DNA of 64,000 bases from Shewanella sp. GD04112 (lineage in GTDB: Bacteria > Pseudomonadota > Gammaproteobacteria > Enterobacterales > Shewanellaceae). The notes under the pieces were generated by a model, which was not told the DNA's origin, made no database searches, and was given only the letters and a program-made list of their open reading frames with translations. Both the position numbers and the translations under genes were made by a program. Shown here piece after piece: positions 42,232 to 51,625 of the stretch. The stretch lies in the NCBI RefSeq assembly GCF_029835735.1, contig NZ_JAOEAL010000001.1:930001-994000 (forward strand). The letters are read 5' to 3'. Within the stretch, counting starts at the first letter, position 1; every line of letters starts with the position of its first letter.

Positions 42232-44517
42232 TTAGTGATTTGTTTGTAAAACTTCCTGTTGCACTTTGGCCGGTTTATTCAGGGCTTTTCTTATCAAATC
42301 GATTAAGAAGGCACCCATTAAGAGACCGCCGATACTGAAGATTATATCTCCAAACATACGCATCCAAACCAGCTTTTCAACCAGTGGACTATGGATCACT
42401 TCTGGTGAGCGGGCGAACCAGTATCCATGGTCGATGACGGCAAAAAACTGCGTAATCCCCACGGGTAATAACGACATGAACACCATAGCTGCTAGGCCAA
42501 TGTTGAGGCTCCAGAAGGCGCCTTTGAGTATTTTGTCATTCCACTGCATATTGCCGGTGAGGCCCCGCAGACAGAAGAGCATCAAGCCCATGCCCAGCAT
42601 ACCGTACACGCCCATAAAGGCGGCGTGACCATGGGTGGCCGTGGTGTTTAATCCTTGAATGTAATAGAGCGAGATAGGTGGATTGATTAAGAAGCCCAGC
42701 ATACCTGCTCCGACTAAGTTCCAAAACGCGGTCGCCACAAAGAACATTATCGTCCAGTGATAACGTTGCATCCAGCCACTGGCTTTACGCAGACGGTAGG
42801 TTTCCATCGCTTCAAAACCAATTATGGCGAGGGGAACGACTTCTAAGGCGGAGAAGATGGCGCCCCAGGCGATCACTGAGGTCGGGGTGCCAGTAAAGTA
42901 GAGGTGGTGTAGGGTGCCAATCAAACCTCCGGTTAAGAAGATCACCGTTGTAAATAACACCGCACCGTTGGCACTGCGACCGCGGATTAACCCTAAACGT
43001 ACCAACATCAAGGCGATAACGGCGGTGGCAAAGGTCTCGAAGAAGCCCTCAACCCACAGGTGCACTACCCACCAACGCCAATATTCTGCAATCGCTAAGT
43101 TGGCGTGTTTACCCATAAAGAGGCCTGCGCCATAGAACAAACCAATTGCCACGCAAGAGGCATAGAGTACCCAAATCACAGGGCGCATCTCGCCTTGCAC
43201 TTTAAGGGCGGGTTTGATGGCTGCGGTGACTAAGGCAAGCCAAATCAATAATCCGACGAGGAGTAAGATTTGCCATACTCGGCCAAGATCTATGTACTCA
43301 TATCCTTGATGACCAAAGAGGAAGTTCATATCGAGGTCAAAATACTGCTGCACCCCAATCCATTCGCCCGCCATGGAGCCAAGCACCACGACGACTAAGG
43401 CTACCCAGAGTACGTTAACGCCGAGACGCTGATATTTAGGCTCATAACCCGATAAGGCGGGAGCAATATACAGCCCAGTACCTAACCAGACCGTGGCTAT
43501 CCAAAATACCGCTAATTGGGTGTGCCAGGTACGAGTCACTGAGTAGGGCAGTATTTCTGAAATCGGTAAACCGTAAAACTCTTGGCCTTCAACCGCATAG
43601 TGGGCTGTGATCCCGCCGAGTAAAATTTGCAGTAAGAACAGTCCTATTGCCGTGATGAAGTATTTGCCGACGGCTTTTTGTGAGGCGGTGGGTTTAGTGA
43701 AAAACAGCGGATCTTGCTCCGAGGGCTTGGGCAGGCTTTCATGCTTGCCGCTCGCATGGTGCCAGATCAATCCGCCAATCCCCGCAATTAAGGTCACAAT
43801 ACTGAGTATCGACCAGACGATATTATCCGAGGTCGGTGTATTGCCTAGTTGGGGATCGAAGGGCCAGTTATTGGTGTAGGTATAGGGGGCATCGGGGCGC
43901 TCGGTGATTGCCGCCCAGGCTCCCCAAAAGAGAAATGCATTGAGTTGTTCGCGGCGCACTAGATCGGGCACAGTGCCTTCTTTCATGGCGTATTGTTCAC
44001 GAAGGTTGCTGAGTTCTGGATCGCTGCCAAACAGGGATAAATAATGCTGCTCGACCTTATTTATCGCCTCGATACGAGTGTCGGACAAGCGGATCAGCAC
44101 AGTGCCATCGGCCTGTGGCTCGACGCTGTTATGGCGTAAATCTTCCCTTAATGCCTGCTCAAGCCCAGCCTTTTGTTGGGAGTTTAATTGGGCAAACGGC
44201 GTTTGATATTGCTGCTCAGCGCGAATATCGAGCCAAGCTTCGGCTTCTCTGTGTAACCAGTCAGCGGTCCAATCGGGGGCAACATAAGAGCCATGTCCCC
44301 AAACCGAACCCAGTTGATGGCCGCCCATGGAGCGCCAGACCAATTGACCTTGTTCGATATCATTTTCGCTAAACACAACCTGACCATTTACATCGGTAAA
44401 TGCAGTGGGGATCGGCGGTTTTTCCCGATAAATTTCACTGCCGATGCTCAGCAGGACAGTGAATGAAGCAATCAGCACAACTAACAGTGCGATAGCGGTG
44501 AGTTTTTGTTTGCTCAT
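42232..44517 (-). CDS. norB: Quinol-dependent nitric-oxide reductase
   Basis: A 761-residue single-subunit NO reductase (qNOR/NorZ type) that reduces 2 NO to N2O with electrons from quinol, in the inner membrane. The N-terminal extension (about 40-220) is the NorC-like periplasmic domain without haem-binding CxxCH. After it come about 13 helices with the haem and Fe ligands (RTWHTQLAVFW, WWVVHLWVEGFFE, TATHGHAAFMG). The start has AAGGAG 5-6 bases upstream. Sigma-54 promoter and NorR-like sites lie upstream, and norR lies downstream, so it is almost certainly an NO-induced detoxification enzyme here. No nitrite reductase gene is in the window. Confidence 0.94.
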   Translation of the reverse strand: MSKQKLTAIALLVVLIASFTVLLSIGSEIYREKPPIPTAFTDVNGQVVFSENDIEQGQLVWRSMGGHQLGSVWGHGSYVAPDWTADWLHREAEAWLDIRAEQQYQTPFAQLNSQQKAGLEQALREDLRHNSVEPQADGTVLIRLSDTRIEAINKVEQHYLSLFGSDPELSNLREQYAMKEGTVPDLVRREQLNAFLFWGAWAAITERPDAPYTYTNNWPFDPQLGNTPTSDNIVWSILSIVTLIAGIGGLIWHHASGKHESLPKPSEQDPLFFTKPTASQKAVGKYFITAIGLFLLQILLGGITAHYAVEGQEFYGLPISEILPYSVTRTWHTQLAVFWIATVWLGTGLYIAPALSGYEPKYQRLGVNVLWVALVVVVLGSMAGEWIGVQQYFDLDMNFLFGHQGYEYIDLGRVWQILLLVGLLIWLALVTAAIKPALKVQGEMRPVIWVLYASCVAIGLFYGAGLFMGKHANLAIAEYWRWWVVHLWVEGFFETFATAVIALMLVRLGLIRGRSANGAVLFTTVIFLTGGLIGTLHHLYFTGTPTSVIAWGAIFSALEVVPLAIIGFEAMETYRLRKASGWMQRYHWTIMFFVATAFWNLVGAGMLGFLINPPISLYYIQGLNTTATHGHAAFMGVYGMLGMGLMLFCLRGLTGNMQWNDKILKGAFWSLNIGLAAMVFMSLLPVGITQFFAVIDHGYWFARSPEVIHSPLVEKLVWMRMFGDIIFSIGGLLMGAFLIDLIRKALNKPAKVQQEVLQTNH

Positions 44518-44562
44518 AAGTCTCCTTGATGCAACGTCATTTTGATACGTTTCACCTGCTAT

Positions 44563-44579
44563 TGCGTAATACGTGCCAA
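44563..44579 (-). promoter_or_regulatory. Sigma-54 promoter of norB
   Basis: On the minus strand TTGGCACGTATTACGCA matches the YTGGCACGrNNNTTGCW consensus, with the essential GG and GC elements at exactly the right spacing of 10 bases. It lies about 46-62 bases before the norB start. Confidence 0.8.
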
Positions 44580-44633
44580 ACCTTTTTGTTGTTGAAAATA
44601 AAGAAGAATATAAATTTTACCCTATGCTTGATT

Positions 44634-44687
44634 GTCTTTTTGATACTGAATGTTGATTGTTGATATGACAGTGATTGTCTTTATGAC
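44634..44687. promoter_or_regulatory. Cluster of three NorR-like enhancer sites
   Basis: Sites GT-N7-AC: GTTGATATGAC (44659-44669) and GTCTTTATGAC (44677-44687). A third, imperfect one is GTCTTTTTGAT (44634-44644). They are 55-125 bases upstream of the sigma-54 element, as expected for enhancer sites; E. coli norVW also has three. Confidence 0.65.
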
Positions 44688-45139
44688 ATCTTTAGAGGCT
44701 TGTATGTCGATAACACAATGGAAAAGGTGATTTTATCTATGCTTTCAAGTTATTGCAGAGTTTAACTGGACTTAAGCCGACTTTTAGCGAATACAGCATA
44801 TTTTTATATGGTTATCCTCGCGATTTTGGCGGTATACAGTGAGTTTATATGGAATGAAATTTTAAAATATATTGATAAATATAGATTTTATCTTGTTTAT
44901 GAGCTTGGGTTCATGTTCGGTAGGCGTTTGTGGTTGTACTGGTTTTTATGTAAAAGTTAGTCAAAATGGCCTTTCACTGAAGATTTGGATGTAGATGTTT
45001 GAAATTTAATATTTAAAACTCCATTAATTTGCATTTTTTATGCTAGTATAGAAACACAAAAATTTTCAATTGAGTCATTTTTAATCTAGGTGATTTCTTT
45101 ATCGTTTAACTAAACACTCTTGTATTTAAGGAGGCATGT

Positions 45140-46864
45140 GTGGATGCAGATTCCATCAATAGTTTTTTTCTGATCGGTGCCTTGCTTGCCGCTGTGAGTG
45201 TTTTGTTAAGTCCCGTGTCTTCGCGCTTGGGTATCCCTATCTTATTAATTTTCCTCGCTGTAGGGATTTTAGCTGGGGAGGATGGTCCCGGCGGCATTCT
45301 GTTTGACGACTACTCAACCGCTTATCTTGTCAGTAACTTAGCCTTAGCCATTATCTTGCTCGATGGCGGTATGCGCACGCGGGTCGCGAGCTTTAGGGTG
45401 GCACTGTGGCCAGCATTATCGCTGGCGACCTTTGGGGTCGCTATTACCACCAGTATCACGGGCGTGATGGCCGCATGGTTATTTGACCTACACTGGTTGC
45501 AAGGCTTGCTTGTGGGGGCAATTGTCGGCTCCACCGATGCGGCGGCGGTATTCTCACTATTAAAGGGACGTAGCCTTAACGAACGTGTAGGCGCGACACT
45601 GGAAATCGAATCGGGCAGTAACGACCCAATGGCGGTGTTTTTAACCGTGACCCTGATTGCCATCCTCGCTAATGTGGACGCCGAGTTATCCGTAAGCTTT
45701 ATGCTTATAAGCTTTATCAAGCAGTTTGGCTTGGGGATTTTCCTCGGCCTCGGCGGGGGTTGGCTGCTGTGGAAGTTGGTGAATTTAAGCAAGCTTGCCG
45801 AAGGCTTGTATTCGATTTTAGTGCTCAGTGGCGGCCTGATGATTTATGCCGCCTCGAACAAACTCGGCGGTAGCGGCATTCTGTCGATTTATCTCGTCGG
45901 TCTCTTCCTCGGTAATAAGCCAACTCGTGGTCGCCATTCAATCTTAAACGTGTTGGATGGCATGACTTGGGTCAGCCAAATCGGTATGTTCCTCGTATTA
46001 GGGCTGCTGCTCACACCGTCTGACTTGTTGGATATTTGGTTACCGGGCTTAGCGTTAGCCTTTGGGATGATCCTGTTTGCCAGACCGTTAGCCGTATGGC
46101 TCAGCTTGCTGCCCTTTAAGAGTTTTAGCAGTCGTGACCGTTGGTTTATTTCTTGGGTCGGACTGCGTGGCGCCGTGCCGATTATTTTAGCGGTATTCCC
46201 TATGATGGCGGGATTACCGGGCGCTCAGCTGTACTTTAACTTGGCTTTCTTCGTGGTGTTAGTGTCGCTGCTTGTGCAGGGTGCGTCACTCACCACCGCG
46301 GCACGTTTAGCTAAGGTCGAATTACCGCCTAAGCCGTTGCCTATTTCACGCTCTGGGGTCGAAATATACCCGAGCAGTGAGTGGGAAGTGTTTGTGTACC
46401 ATCTGAGTGAAAACAAATGGTGCATCGGCGAGCCGCTTAAACGCCTCTCAATGCCAGATGGAACAAGGATTGCGGCGGTATTTCGCCATAATACACTGCT
46501 GCACCCATCGGGCAGTACCTGCCTCGAAGCGGGGGATATTTTGTGCGTGCTTGGGCAAGAGAAGAGCCTAGAAGCCTTAAGTAACCTGTTTAGTCAGGCG
46601 CCCGAAACCAAGGAAGTGCCACGTTTCTTCGGTGACTTCTTTATCGATACTGAAGTTAAGCTGCTGGATCTGGCGCCGATTTATGGGCTGGAGTTAGATG
46701 AAGCAACCGGCGACATGACGGTCGCAGATTTAGTGGCGGCAGAATTAGGCTCGCATCCGGTACTTGGGGATCAGTTCCTATGGCAGTCACTGCATTGGGT
46801 AGTTGCAGGACTCAATGAAGGCAAAGTGACCAATGTGGGTATTCGCTTACCGGCGGAGGCTTAA
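45140..46864 (+). CDS. nhaP2: K+/H+ antiporter of the NhaP2/CvrA type
   Basis: A 574-residue inner-membrane antiporter of the CPA1 group. About twelve helices (about 1-390) carry the ion-binding region (VGSTDAAAVFSLL and ESGSNDPMAVF, with the paired Asp/Asn). The C-terminal cytoplasmic part (about 400-570) includes a TrkA-C-like domain and a further regulatory domain. NhaP2 relatives exchange K+ or Na+ for H+ and protect cells at low pH or in high K+. The start is a GTG at 45140 with AAGGAGG 6 bases upstream; an ATG four bases earlier is out of frame. Intact, with a terminator downstream. Confidence 0.9.
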   Translation: MDADSINSFFLIGALLAAVSVLLSPVSSRLGIPILLIFLAVGILAGEDGPGGILFDDYSTAYLVSNLALAIILLDGGMRTRVASFRVALWPALSLATFGVAITTSITGVMAAWLFDLHWLQGLLVGAIVGSTDAAAVFSLLKGRSLNERVGATLEIESGSNDPMAVFLTVTLIAILANVDAELSVSFMLISFIKQFGLGIFLGLGGGWLLWKLVNLSKLAEGLYSILVLSGGLMIYAASNKLGGSGILSIYLVGLFLGNKPTRGRHSILNVLDGMTWVSQIGMFLVLGLLLTPSDLLDIWLPGLALAFGMILFARPLAVWLSLLPFKSFSSRDRWFISWVGLRGAVPIILAVFPMMAGLPGAQLYFNLAFFVVLVSLLVQGASLTTAARLAKVELPPKPLPISRSGVEIYPSSEWEVFVYHLSENKWCIGEPLKRLSMPDGTRIAAVFRHNTLLHPSGSTCLEAGDILCVLGQEKSLEALSNLFSQAPETKEVPRFFGDFFIDTEVKLLDLAPIYGLELDEATGDMTVADLVAAELGSHPVLGDQFLWQSLHWVVAGLNEGKVTNVGIRLPAEA

Positions 46865-46961
46865 GTGAAGCTGTATTGAAGTGCCTGCTAAGTAGAGCTT
46901 AAAAAGATATGATGCGTAGGGTTTCAAGCCTTCAAAATGCTTTAAACAAAACATCTAACAT

Positions 46962-46994
46962 AAAAAATGCCAAGCAATTGCTTGGCATTTTTTT
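46962..46994. terminator. Bidirectional terminator
   Basis: A perfect palindrome of A6-TGCCAAGCAATT symmetry (AATGCCAAGC with GCTTGGCATT), followed by T7. It lies between the convergent antiporter and lpxL genes. Confidence 0.92.
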
Positions 46995-47036
46995 ATCCGC
47001 TTTTAAGCACTTATCTCAAACAGACGTAACGATAGC

Positions 47037-47975
47037 TTATTTATATAAGGACTTGTCCGTTGGATCTGGGCGAGTCTTAAAGCGGCGGTGAAGCCACATA
47101 TATTGGGCGCGATTTCTATCGATAATTCCTTCGATAATTTTGTTACCGCGAATGGCATCGGCTAGCTCATCTTCACCGGGGAAGTTATCCAGCGGCGGCA
47201 TAATCTCAATATGGTAACCCTTATCGCCTTCGGTGCGCTCCACAAAGAAGGGCAGCACTTTGGCCTTACCGAGTTTTGCCAGTGTGGTGGCACCGGTAAT
47301 GGTCGCTGCATCGGGCACGGCATAGAAGGGAATAAACACCGCACTCGAACGCCCAAAATCCTGATCGGCGGTATACCAAATCACATCGGGATTGCGTAAA
47401 CAACGCACCATTTGGCGTAGATCGCGTTTCGGCACTAAGGCTTTGTTTGAGCGTAAGCGGCCTTTTACCTGTAGATATTCCATCACCGGATTGTTGTGTG
47501 GACGATACACCCCAACACCGGGTTGGAATTGACCAAAAATACGCGCGCCCATTTCCAGTGGTAAGCAGTGCACGGCAAACAGAATCACTCCATGGCCGGC
47601 ATTCAAGGTGTCTTGCACGTACTCTTTGCCGGTGATCTGCATATGCTGTTGGATTTTTTCATCGGTCCACCACCAAGCATTGATGGTATCGAAAATCGCT
47701 TTACCCGTTTCTTCAAAGTTACGGGTCAGGAGGGCTTCGCGCTCTGACTCGGGCATATCGGGGAAGCAGAGAGTTAAATTGCGGCGCGCGGTATGGGTTC
47801 GACTGCCTGCAATAGTCTTAACTAATCGGCCTAATCCTTTACCTAACTTCATCTGCCACGAGAGAGGTAACACTTGGGTAATCCGCATCACTAACACCCC
47901 AAACCACATGGGCCAGTGCTTCGGATGATATAAGGATGATGAAAACTCAGCTTTCTCGACCACAAAAATACTCAC
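47037..47975 (-). CDS. lpxL: Lipid A acyltransferase of the LpxL/LpxM type
   Basis: A 312-residue inner-membrane enzyme that adds a secondary fatty acyl chain to Kdo-lipid A on the cytoplasmic side. It has one N-terminal helix (WFGVLVMRITQVLPLSW) and the acyltransferase motif HX4E (AVHCLPLEMG, near 133-142), the form used by this family, plus NPVMEYLQVKGR and NRAQYMWLHRRFK. LpxL, LpxM and LpxP are too alike for me to fix the acyl donor or position. It is divergent from hldE, another lipopolysaccharide gene, with 90 bases between the starts, so they may share control. Confidence 0.88.
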   Translation of the reverse strand: MSIFVVEKAEFSSSLYHPKHWPMWFGVLVMRITQVLPLSWQMKLGKGLGRLVKTIAGSRTHTARRNLTLCFPDMPESEREALLTRNFEETGKAIFDTINAWWWTDEKIQQHMQITGKEYVQDTLNAGHGVILFAVHCLPLEMGARIFGQFQPGVGVYRPHNNPVMEYLQVKGRLRSNKALVPKRDLRQMVRCLRNPDVIWYTADQDFGRSSAVFIPFYAVPDAATITGATTLAKLGKAKVLPFFVERTEGDKGYHIEIMPPLDNFPGEDELADAIRGNKIIEGIIDRNRAQYMWLHRRFKTRPDPTDKSLYK

Positions 47976-48065
47976 TACTTTTGAAAATTACTGCTTATTC
48001 TAACTCATATTTTGCCGAAAATTAGGTACAATCACGGTTTAATTTCTGCAATAGATAAGAGCGCT

Positions 48066-49496
48066 ATGAAGGTTTCTCTGCCAGCATTTGAAAAAGCCAA
48101 AGTGTTAGTTGTCGGCGATGTGATGTTAGATCGCTACTGGGTTGGGCCAACGGGTCGTATCTCGCCCGAAGCGCCTGTGCCTGTGGTGAAGATTAACCAA
48201 GTCGAAGACAGACCGGGCGGTGCGGCCAACGTGGCGCTAAATATCGCGACCCTAGGCGGCCAAGTGCAATTGGCGGGGTTAGTCGGCGAAGATGATACCG
48301 CTAAGGCGTTAACCCTTGGCGTGCAAGCGTTGGGCGTTGAGCCACAGTGGTTGAATATTGCCGACAAACCGACCATTACCAAGCTGCGAGTATTGTCGCG
48401 TAACCAGCAACTCATTCGCCTCGATTTTGAAGAGTCCTTCGATAAGCAGGATAGTGCGCGTTTGCTTAAACAATCCGAAGCCTTGCTCGATTCGGTCGAT
48501 GTAGTGGTGCTGTCGGATTATGCGAAGGGTGCTATTGATAAGCCGCAGGATTTTATTGCGCTGGCTCGCGCTAAAGGCGTGAAAGTGCTTGTCGATCCAA
48601 AGGGTTCCGATTTTAGCCGTTACCATGGCGCTTCACTCATCACACCCAATATGAGTGAATTTGAAGCCGTAGTTGGCGCGGTAACCTCTGAGGCGGATCT
48701 GCTCGAAAAGGCCCGTGGCTTACTCAATAAGCATCAGTTCGACGCTATCTTAGTTACTCGCTCCGAAAAGGGCATGACCTTAGTGACGGCCAATGCCCCA
48801 GAGTTACACATTCCTACGGTGGCCCGTGAGGTGTATGACGTAACAGGCGCTGGTGATACTGTGATTTCTGCTCTGGCAACCTCACTCGCCGCGGGCGCAG
48901 AACTGCCGCAGGCGTGCGCCATTGCCAATACCGCCGCAGGGGTTGTGGTGGGTAAATTAGGCACTTCAACCGTGTCTCGTATCGAGCTGATTGAAGCCTT
49001 AGCACTGCACCACGGTGAGTCGGGTTTTGGAGTGGTGAGTGAAGATCAACTTGCCTATGCCCTAGAGCAAGCCAAATTGCGCGGCGAGCGAGTGGTGATG
49101 ACCAACGGTTGCTTCGATATTCTGCACGCGGGGCACGTCAGTTACCTCAAGCAAGCCAAAGCCTTAGGCGACAGATTGATTGTGGCCGTGAATGACGACG
49201 CCTCGGTCAAACGCTTAAAAGGCGAAGGCCGCCCAGTCAATCAAGTGGATAGACGTATGGCGGTGTTAGCGGGATTAGCCGCTGTCGATTGGGTTGTGCC
49301 TTTTACTGAAGACACGCCACAGCGGATTATCGCCAGATTGCTCCCCGATCTCCTTGTCAAAGGAGGAGATTATAAGGTTGAGGATATCGCTGGGGGTGCC
49401 GAGGTGATCGCCGCGGGTGGCCAAGTCCAAGTGTTAGGGTTTGAAGACGGGATATCAACCACGGCCATTATCCAAAATATCATGGCAAAACAGTGA
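48066..49496 (+). CDS. hldE: Bifunctional heptose-7-phosphate kinase / heptose-1-phosphate adenylyltransferase
   Basis: A 476-residue cytoplasmic enzyme for ADP-heptose, the inner-core sugar donor of lipopolysaccharide. Residues about 1-318 are a ribokinase-type kinase (GGAANVALNIATLGG, DVTGAGDT with the catalytic Asp). Residues about 344-476 are a nucleotidyltransferase (GCFDILHAGHVSYL with HxGH). The start is ATG 48066 (MKVSLPAFEKAK), as in other HldE proteins of 477 residues; an upstream in-frame ATG at 48012 lies in the lpxL-hldE promoter gap. The next gene begins inside the hldE stop. Confidence 0.95.
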   Translation: MKVSLPAFEKAKVLVVGDVMLDRYWVGPTGRISPEAPVPVVKINQVEDRPGGAANVALNIATLGGQVQLAGLVGEDDTAKALTLGVQALGVEPQWLNIADKPTITKLRVLSRNQQLIRLDFEESFDKQDSARLLKQSEALLDSVDVVVLSDYAKGAIDKPQDFIALARAKGVKVLVDPKGSDFSRYHGASLITPNMSEFEAVVGAVTSEADLLEKARGLLNKHQFDAILVTRSEKGMTLVTANAPELHIPTVAREVYDVTGAGDTVISALATSLAAGAELPQACAIANTAAGVVVGKLGTSTVSRIELIEALALHHGESGFGVVSEDQLAYALEQAKLRGERVVMTNGCFDILHAGHVSYLKQAKALGDRLIVAVNDDASVKRLKGEGRPVNQVDRRMAVLAGLAAVDWVVPFTEDTPQRIIARLLPDLLVKGGDYKVEDIAGGAEVIAAGGQVQVLGFEDGISTTAIIQNIMAKQ

Positions 49497-50320
49497 GTCT
49501 CATTGCCCTGACACTGATCTCTAGCCTGACTTGGGTGCCTATTGGCGACAAGCAGGCGTTAATTTGCCCGTTAGCGCAATTGACTCAGTGTCTGGCAAGC
49601 TTTCCAACTCAGGTTCGTGAACAACTCCCCCGCAGTGAAGCCCAATTCCAAACTGAACTTGGGCTTCGCAGTGCCATGGTGTTACCCGTCGAAAATAGTC
49701 ATTTCTCCGGTTTAATCCTGATAAATGAGCGAGAAACACCAGAGTTTCAATTGCTCAATATTGATGGCACAACCTATCAATATGACCTCAAAGAACAGAC
49801 ATTATTGACCCTATGGCATGAGCTAGGACACCTTGAAAATCTGGCCTTGCAGGGCAGTTTATTACCTAAAGAATTAACAGCTTATCAGCATGAGTGGTTG
49901 GCGGATCTCTATCTTGTTTGGCGTGTCGCTAAGGCCAAGGGCAATCTTGATTTAGCCTGGCAGCAATATCACAGACGCAACCTTGCGGCGTTAACAAGTT
50001 CGCAGTATATGTCTCACTGGACCAGTCCGATGATGATACAAGTGTTAAAAAAGTATCAAGTGGATCAGATTGTCCATTACAGCCAATATCGCGATTTTGT
50101 CGCCGATTTTTATCCTAAAATAATACAAATTGAGCCACAGATATTACGTGAATATTCGAGTTTAATGCAGCGGACTTTTGGTGAGACTGTACTGCAACCC
50201 CTGCCAGCATACCTATCTTGGCGCAAGCCGGATCTTGGGCGTTACCTTACCCCGACACTGACATTGCTGATGGGGGAGGCAAAAGCACACGACTGGTTAG
50301 TACAAAATTCAATGTTGTGA
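49493..50320 (+). CDS. Exported HExxH metalloprotease candidate, unknown family
   Basis: A 275-residue protein not recognised as a named family. The N-terminus (SLIALTLISSLTWVPIG) fits a short signal sequence, so it may be periplasmic. LLTLWHELGHLENLAL (near residues 97-112) contains a full HExxH zinc-binding motif. It is followed by LTAYQHEWLADLYLVWR, about 20 residues later, whose HEWLAD could supply the third metal ligand (Glu or Asp), as in gluzincins. The GTG start lies within the hldE stop (GTGA, overlapping by four bases), so the gene is translationally coupled to heptose synthesis. A role in envelope quality control is an inference. Confidence 0.7.
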   Translation: MSLIALTLISSLTWVPIGDKQALICPLAQLTQCLASFPTQVREQLPRSEAQFQTELGLRSAMVLPVENSHFSGLILINERETPEFQLLNIDGTTYQYDLKEQTLLTLWHELGHLENLALQGSLLPKELTAYQHEWLADLYLVWRVAKAKGNLDLAWQQYHRRNLAALTSSQYMSHWTSPMMIQVLKKYQVDQIVHYSQYRDFVADFYPKIIQIEPQILREYSSLMQRTFGETVLQPLPAYLSWRKPDLGRYLTPTLTLLMGEAKAHDWLVQNSML

Positions 50321-50473
50321 ATATGTAAACGGAATCGATAAATCTCCCTGTTTCAAACTGAACCCTAGCTGAACAAAAGCGAAATACACTTGTTTGGCGT
50401 TTCCAAACAGCAGTAATCCCTGAAAGGCTTTGGTAAGCTCTACCCCAGAAAAAGAACAACGGGAGACTTTACT

Positions 50474-50953
50474 ATGGCTAAGCGCTCGCGAGTACAGACT
50501 GAGCAGACCATAAATCAGATTATGGATGAAGCGTTAAGACAAATTTTGACTATTGGCTTTGAGACTATGTCTTATACCACGTTATCTGAAGCAACGGGGA
50601 TTAGCCGCACCGGTATTAGTCATCACTTTCCGCGTAAAAACGACTTCTTAATCCGTTTAGATAGTCGTATTGGCAATTTATTTGTTGCAGCGCTCGACTT
50701 TTCTAGCCAAGAAGCCTTAGAAGCCTCTTGGATGAAAGCGATGCAAGAAGAGCATTACCGCGCAGTGTTAAGATTATTCTTCAGCCTATGTGGTGGCGCG
50801 AATAACGAAATCACCCTCTTCAGAGCGGTCAGTACAGCACGTCAGCAAGCCATTGCTGAATTAGGATTGGTCGGCGATCGTACTATCAATCACCTATTAG
50901 GCCGTACTGCGGTCATGCTGCTGTCGAATTTTGATGTTGCCAAAGCGGCATAA
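50474..50953 (+). CDS. TetR-family transcriptional regulator
   Basis: A 159-residue regulator with a TetR N-terminal helix-turn-helix (about 12-58; TLSEATGISRTGISHHFPRKNDFL) and a short C-terminal ligand domain, shorter than the usual 190-210 residues. Ligand and targets are unknown. A GGGAG site precedes the start. It stands alone, with a terminator 20 bases after its stop, so it may act on distant genes. The small C-terminal domain raises the possibility of a ligand-free or DNA-topology role, but this is speculation. Confidence 0.85.
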   Translation: MAKRSRVQTEQTINQIMDEALRQILTIGFETMSYTTLSEATGISRTGISHHFPRKNDFLIRLDSRIGNLFVAALDFSSQEALEASWMKAMQEEHYRAVLRLFFSLCGGANNEITLFRAVSTARQQAIAELGLVGDRTINHLLGRTAVMLLSNFDVAKAA

Positions 50954-50968
50954 TCTTAAGCATCACCA

Positions 50969-50996
50969 CAAAAAAGGAGCCTTAGGCTCCTTTTTT
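50969..50996. terminator. Terminator after the TetR gene
   Basis: AAAAAAGGAGCC-TTA-GGCTCCTTTTTT, a textbook bidirectional intrinsic terminator. Confidence 0.95.
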
Positions 50997-51081
50997 GTTT
51001 CTATGGTTTGGCGAATAGCAGTTGGTTTTATCCGCCGTGGCGTCAGAGATTTTACGCATCCCTTAGTTATTTAAGCTGCAG

Positions 51082-51474
51082 TTAGTTAAGCTGCAATGGG
51101 GGAGACAGCTGCGCTTGTTTTAACTTTTGTTGGGTAAGATAAACGCCGACAGCCATAAAGGTCAGCGCCGCGGCGATCAGGGCGCAAAGCGCATGATGGA
51201 ACACCAAATGGCTGATAAAGAAGGCTGGAATATCCTCAATACTATCGATAAGGAAGAGTTTAACGATAAGCCCAAGGTACAAGAGCAAGTGTAGTATCGC
51301 CCCTGTAATAAAGAGGCGCTTAAACTTTTGCACCAAACGAGCGGCGAGATTAAAGCGGTAATAGCGGCAAAATAGATAACCGCCGATGCCAATGCCAATC
51401 GATATCCAGCCGAGCCCCAGCAATGAGGTTTTAATCAAAATTGCCGACAGCATAAATAATCCAAGCAGCATCAA
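51082..51474 (-). CDS. Four-helix small membrane protein
   Basis: A 130-residue integral membrane protein with four hydrophobic helices (about 1-15, 17-35, 52-73 and 82-111) and a short Gln-rich tail. It has no recognised family motif; basic residues near 38-51 point to that loop being cytoplasmic. It lies between the TetR gene and pntB in the pnt orientation, but a strong terminator (51578-51601) separates it from pntB, so it is probably its own unit. Function unknown. Confidence 0.65.
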   Translation of the reverse strand: MMLLGLFMLSAILIKTSLLGLGWISIGIGIGGYLFCRYYRFNLAARLVQKFKRLFITGAILHLLLYLGLIVKLFLIDSIEDIPAFFISHLVFHHALCALIAAALTFMAVGVYLTQQKLKQAQLSPPLQLN

Positions 51475-51577
51475 GCTATCCTTTCAATGAATGGGGCGAC
51501 TACAAGTAAGTTGCGCAGAGACTAGCTGAGCTGGCTTAAAAACGTGTGAAAACACATCCCTAAGCAGGGGAAAAGAT

Positions 51578-51605
51578 AAAGGGAGCCAAGTGGCTCCCTT
51601 TATGG
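51578..51605 (-). terminator. Terminator of the pnt operon
   Basis: AAAGGGAGCCA pairs with TGGCTCCCTTT around two bases, and a T-rich tail follows on the minus strand. It lies about 25 bases past the pntB stop. Confidence 0.85.
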
Positions 51606-51625
51606 TTAATAGGCAAACTTAAGCA

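Larger units (their letters stand above)
44518..45139. other. 622-base intergenic region between norB and the antiporter
   Basis: The left third holds the NorR-dependent control region of norB. The right part (about 44700-45139) is very AT-rich, with no supported gene; the antiporter promoter must be in it. TGC-TAGTAT near 45040-45052 may be its extended -10, but no good -35 is seen. Confidence 0.5.
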
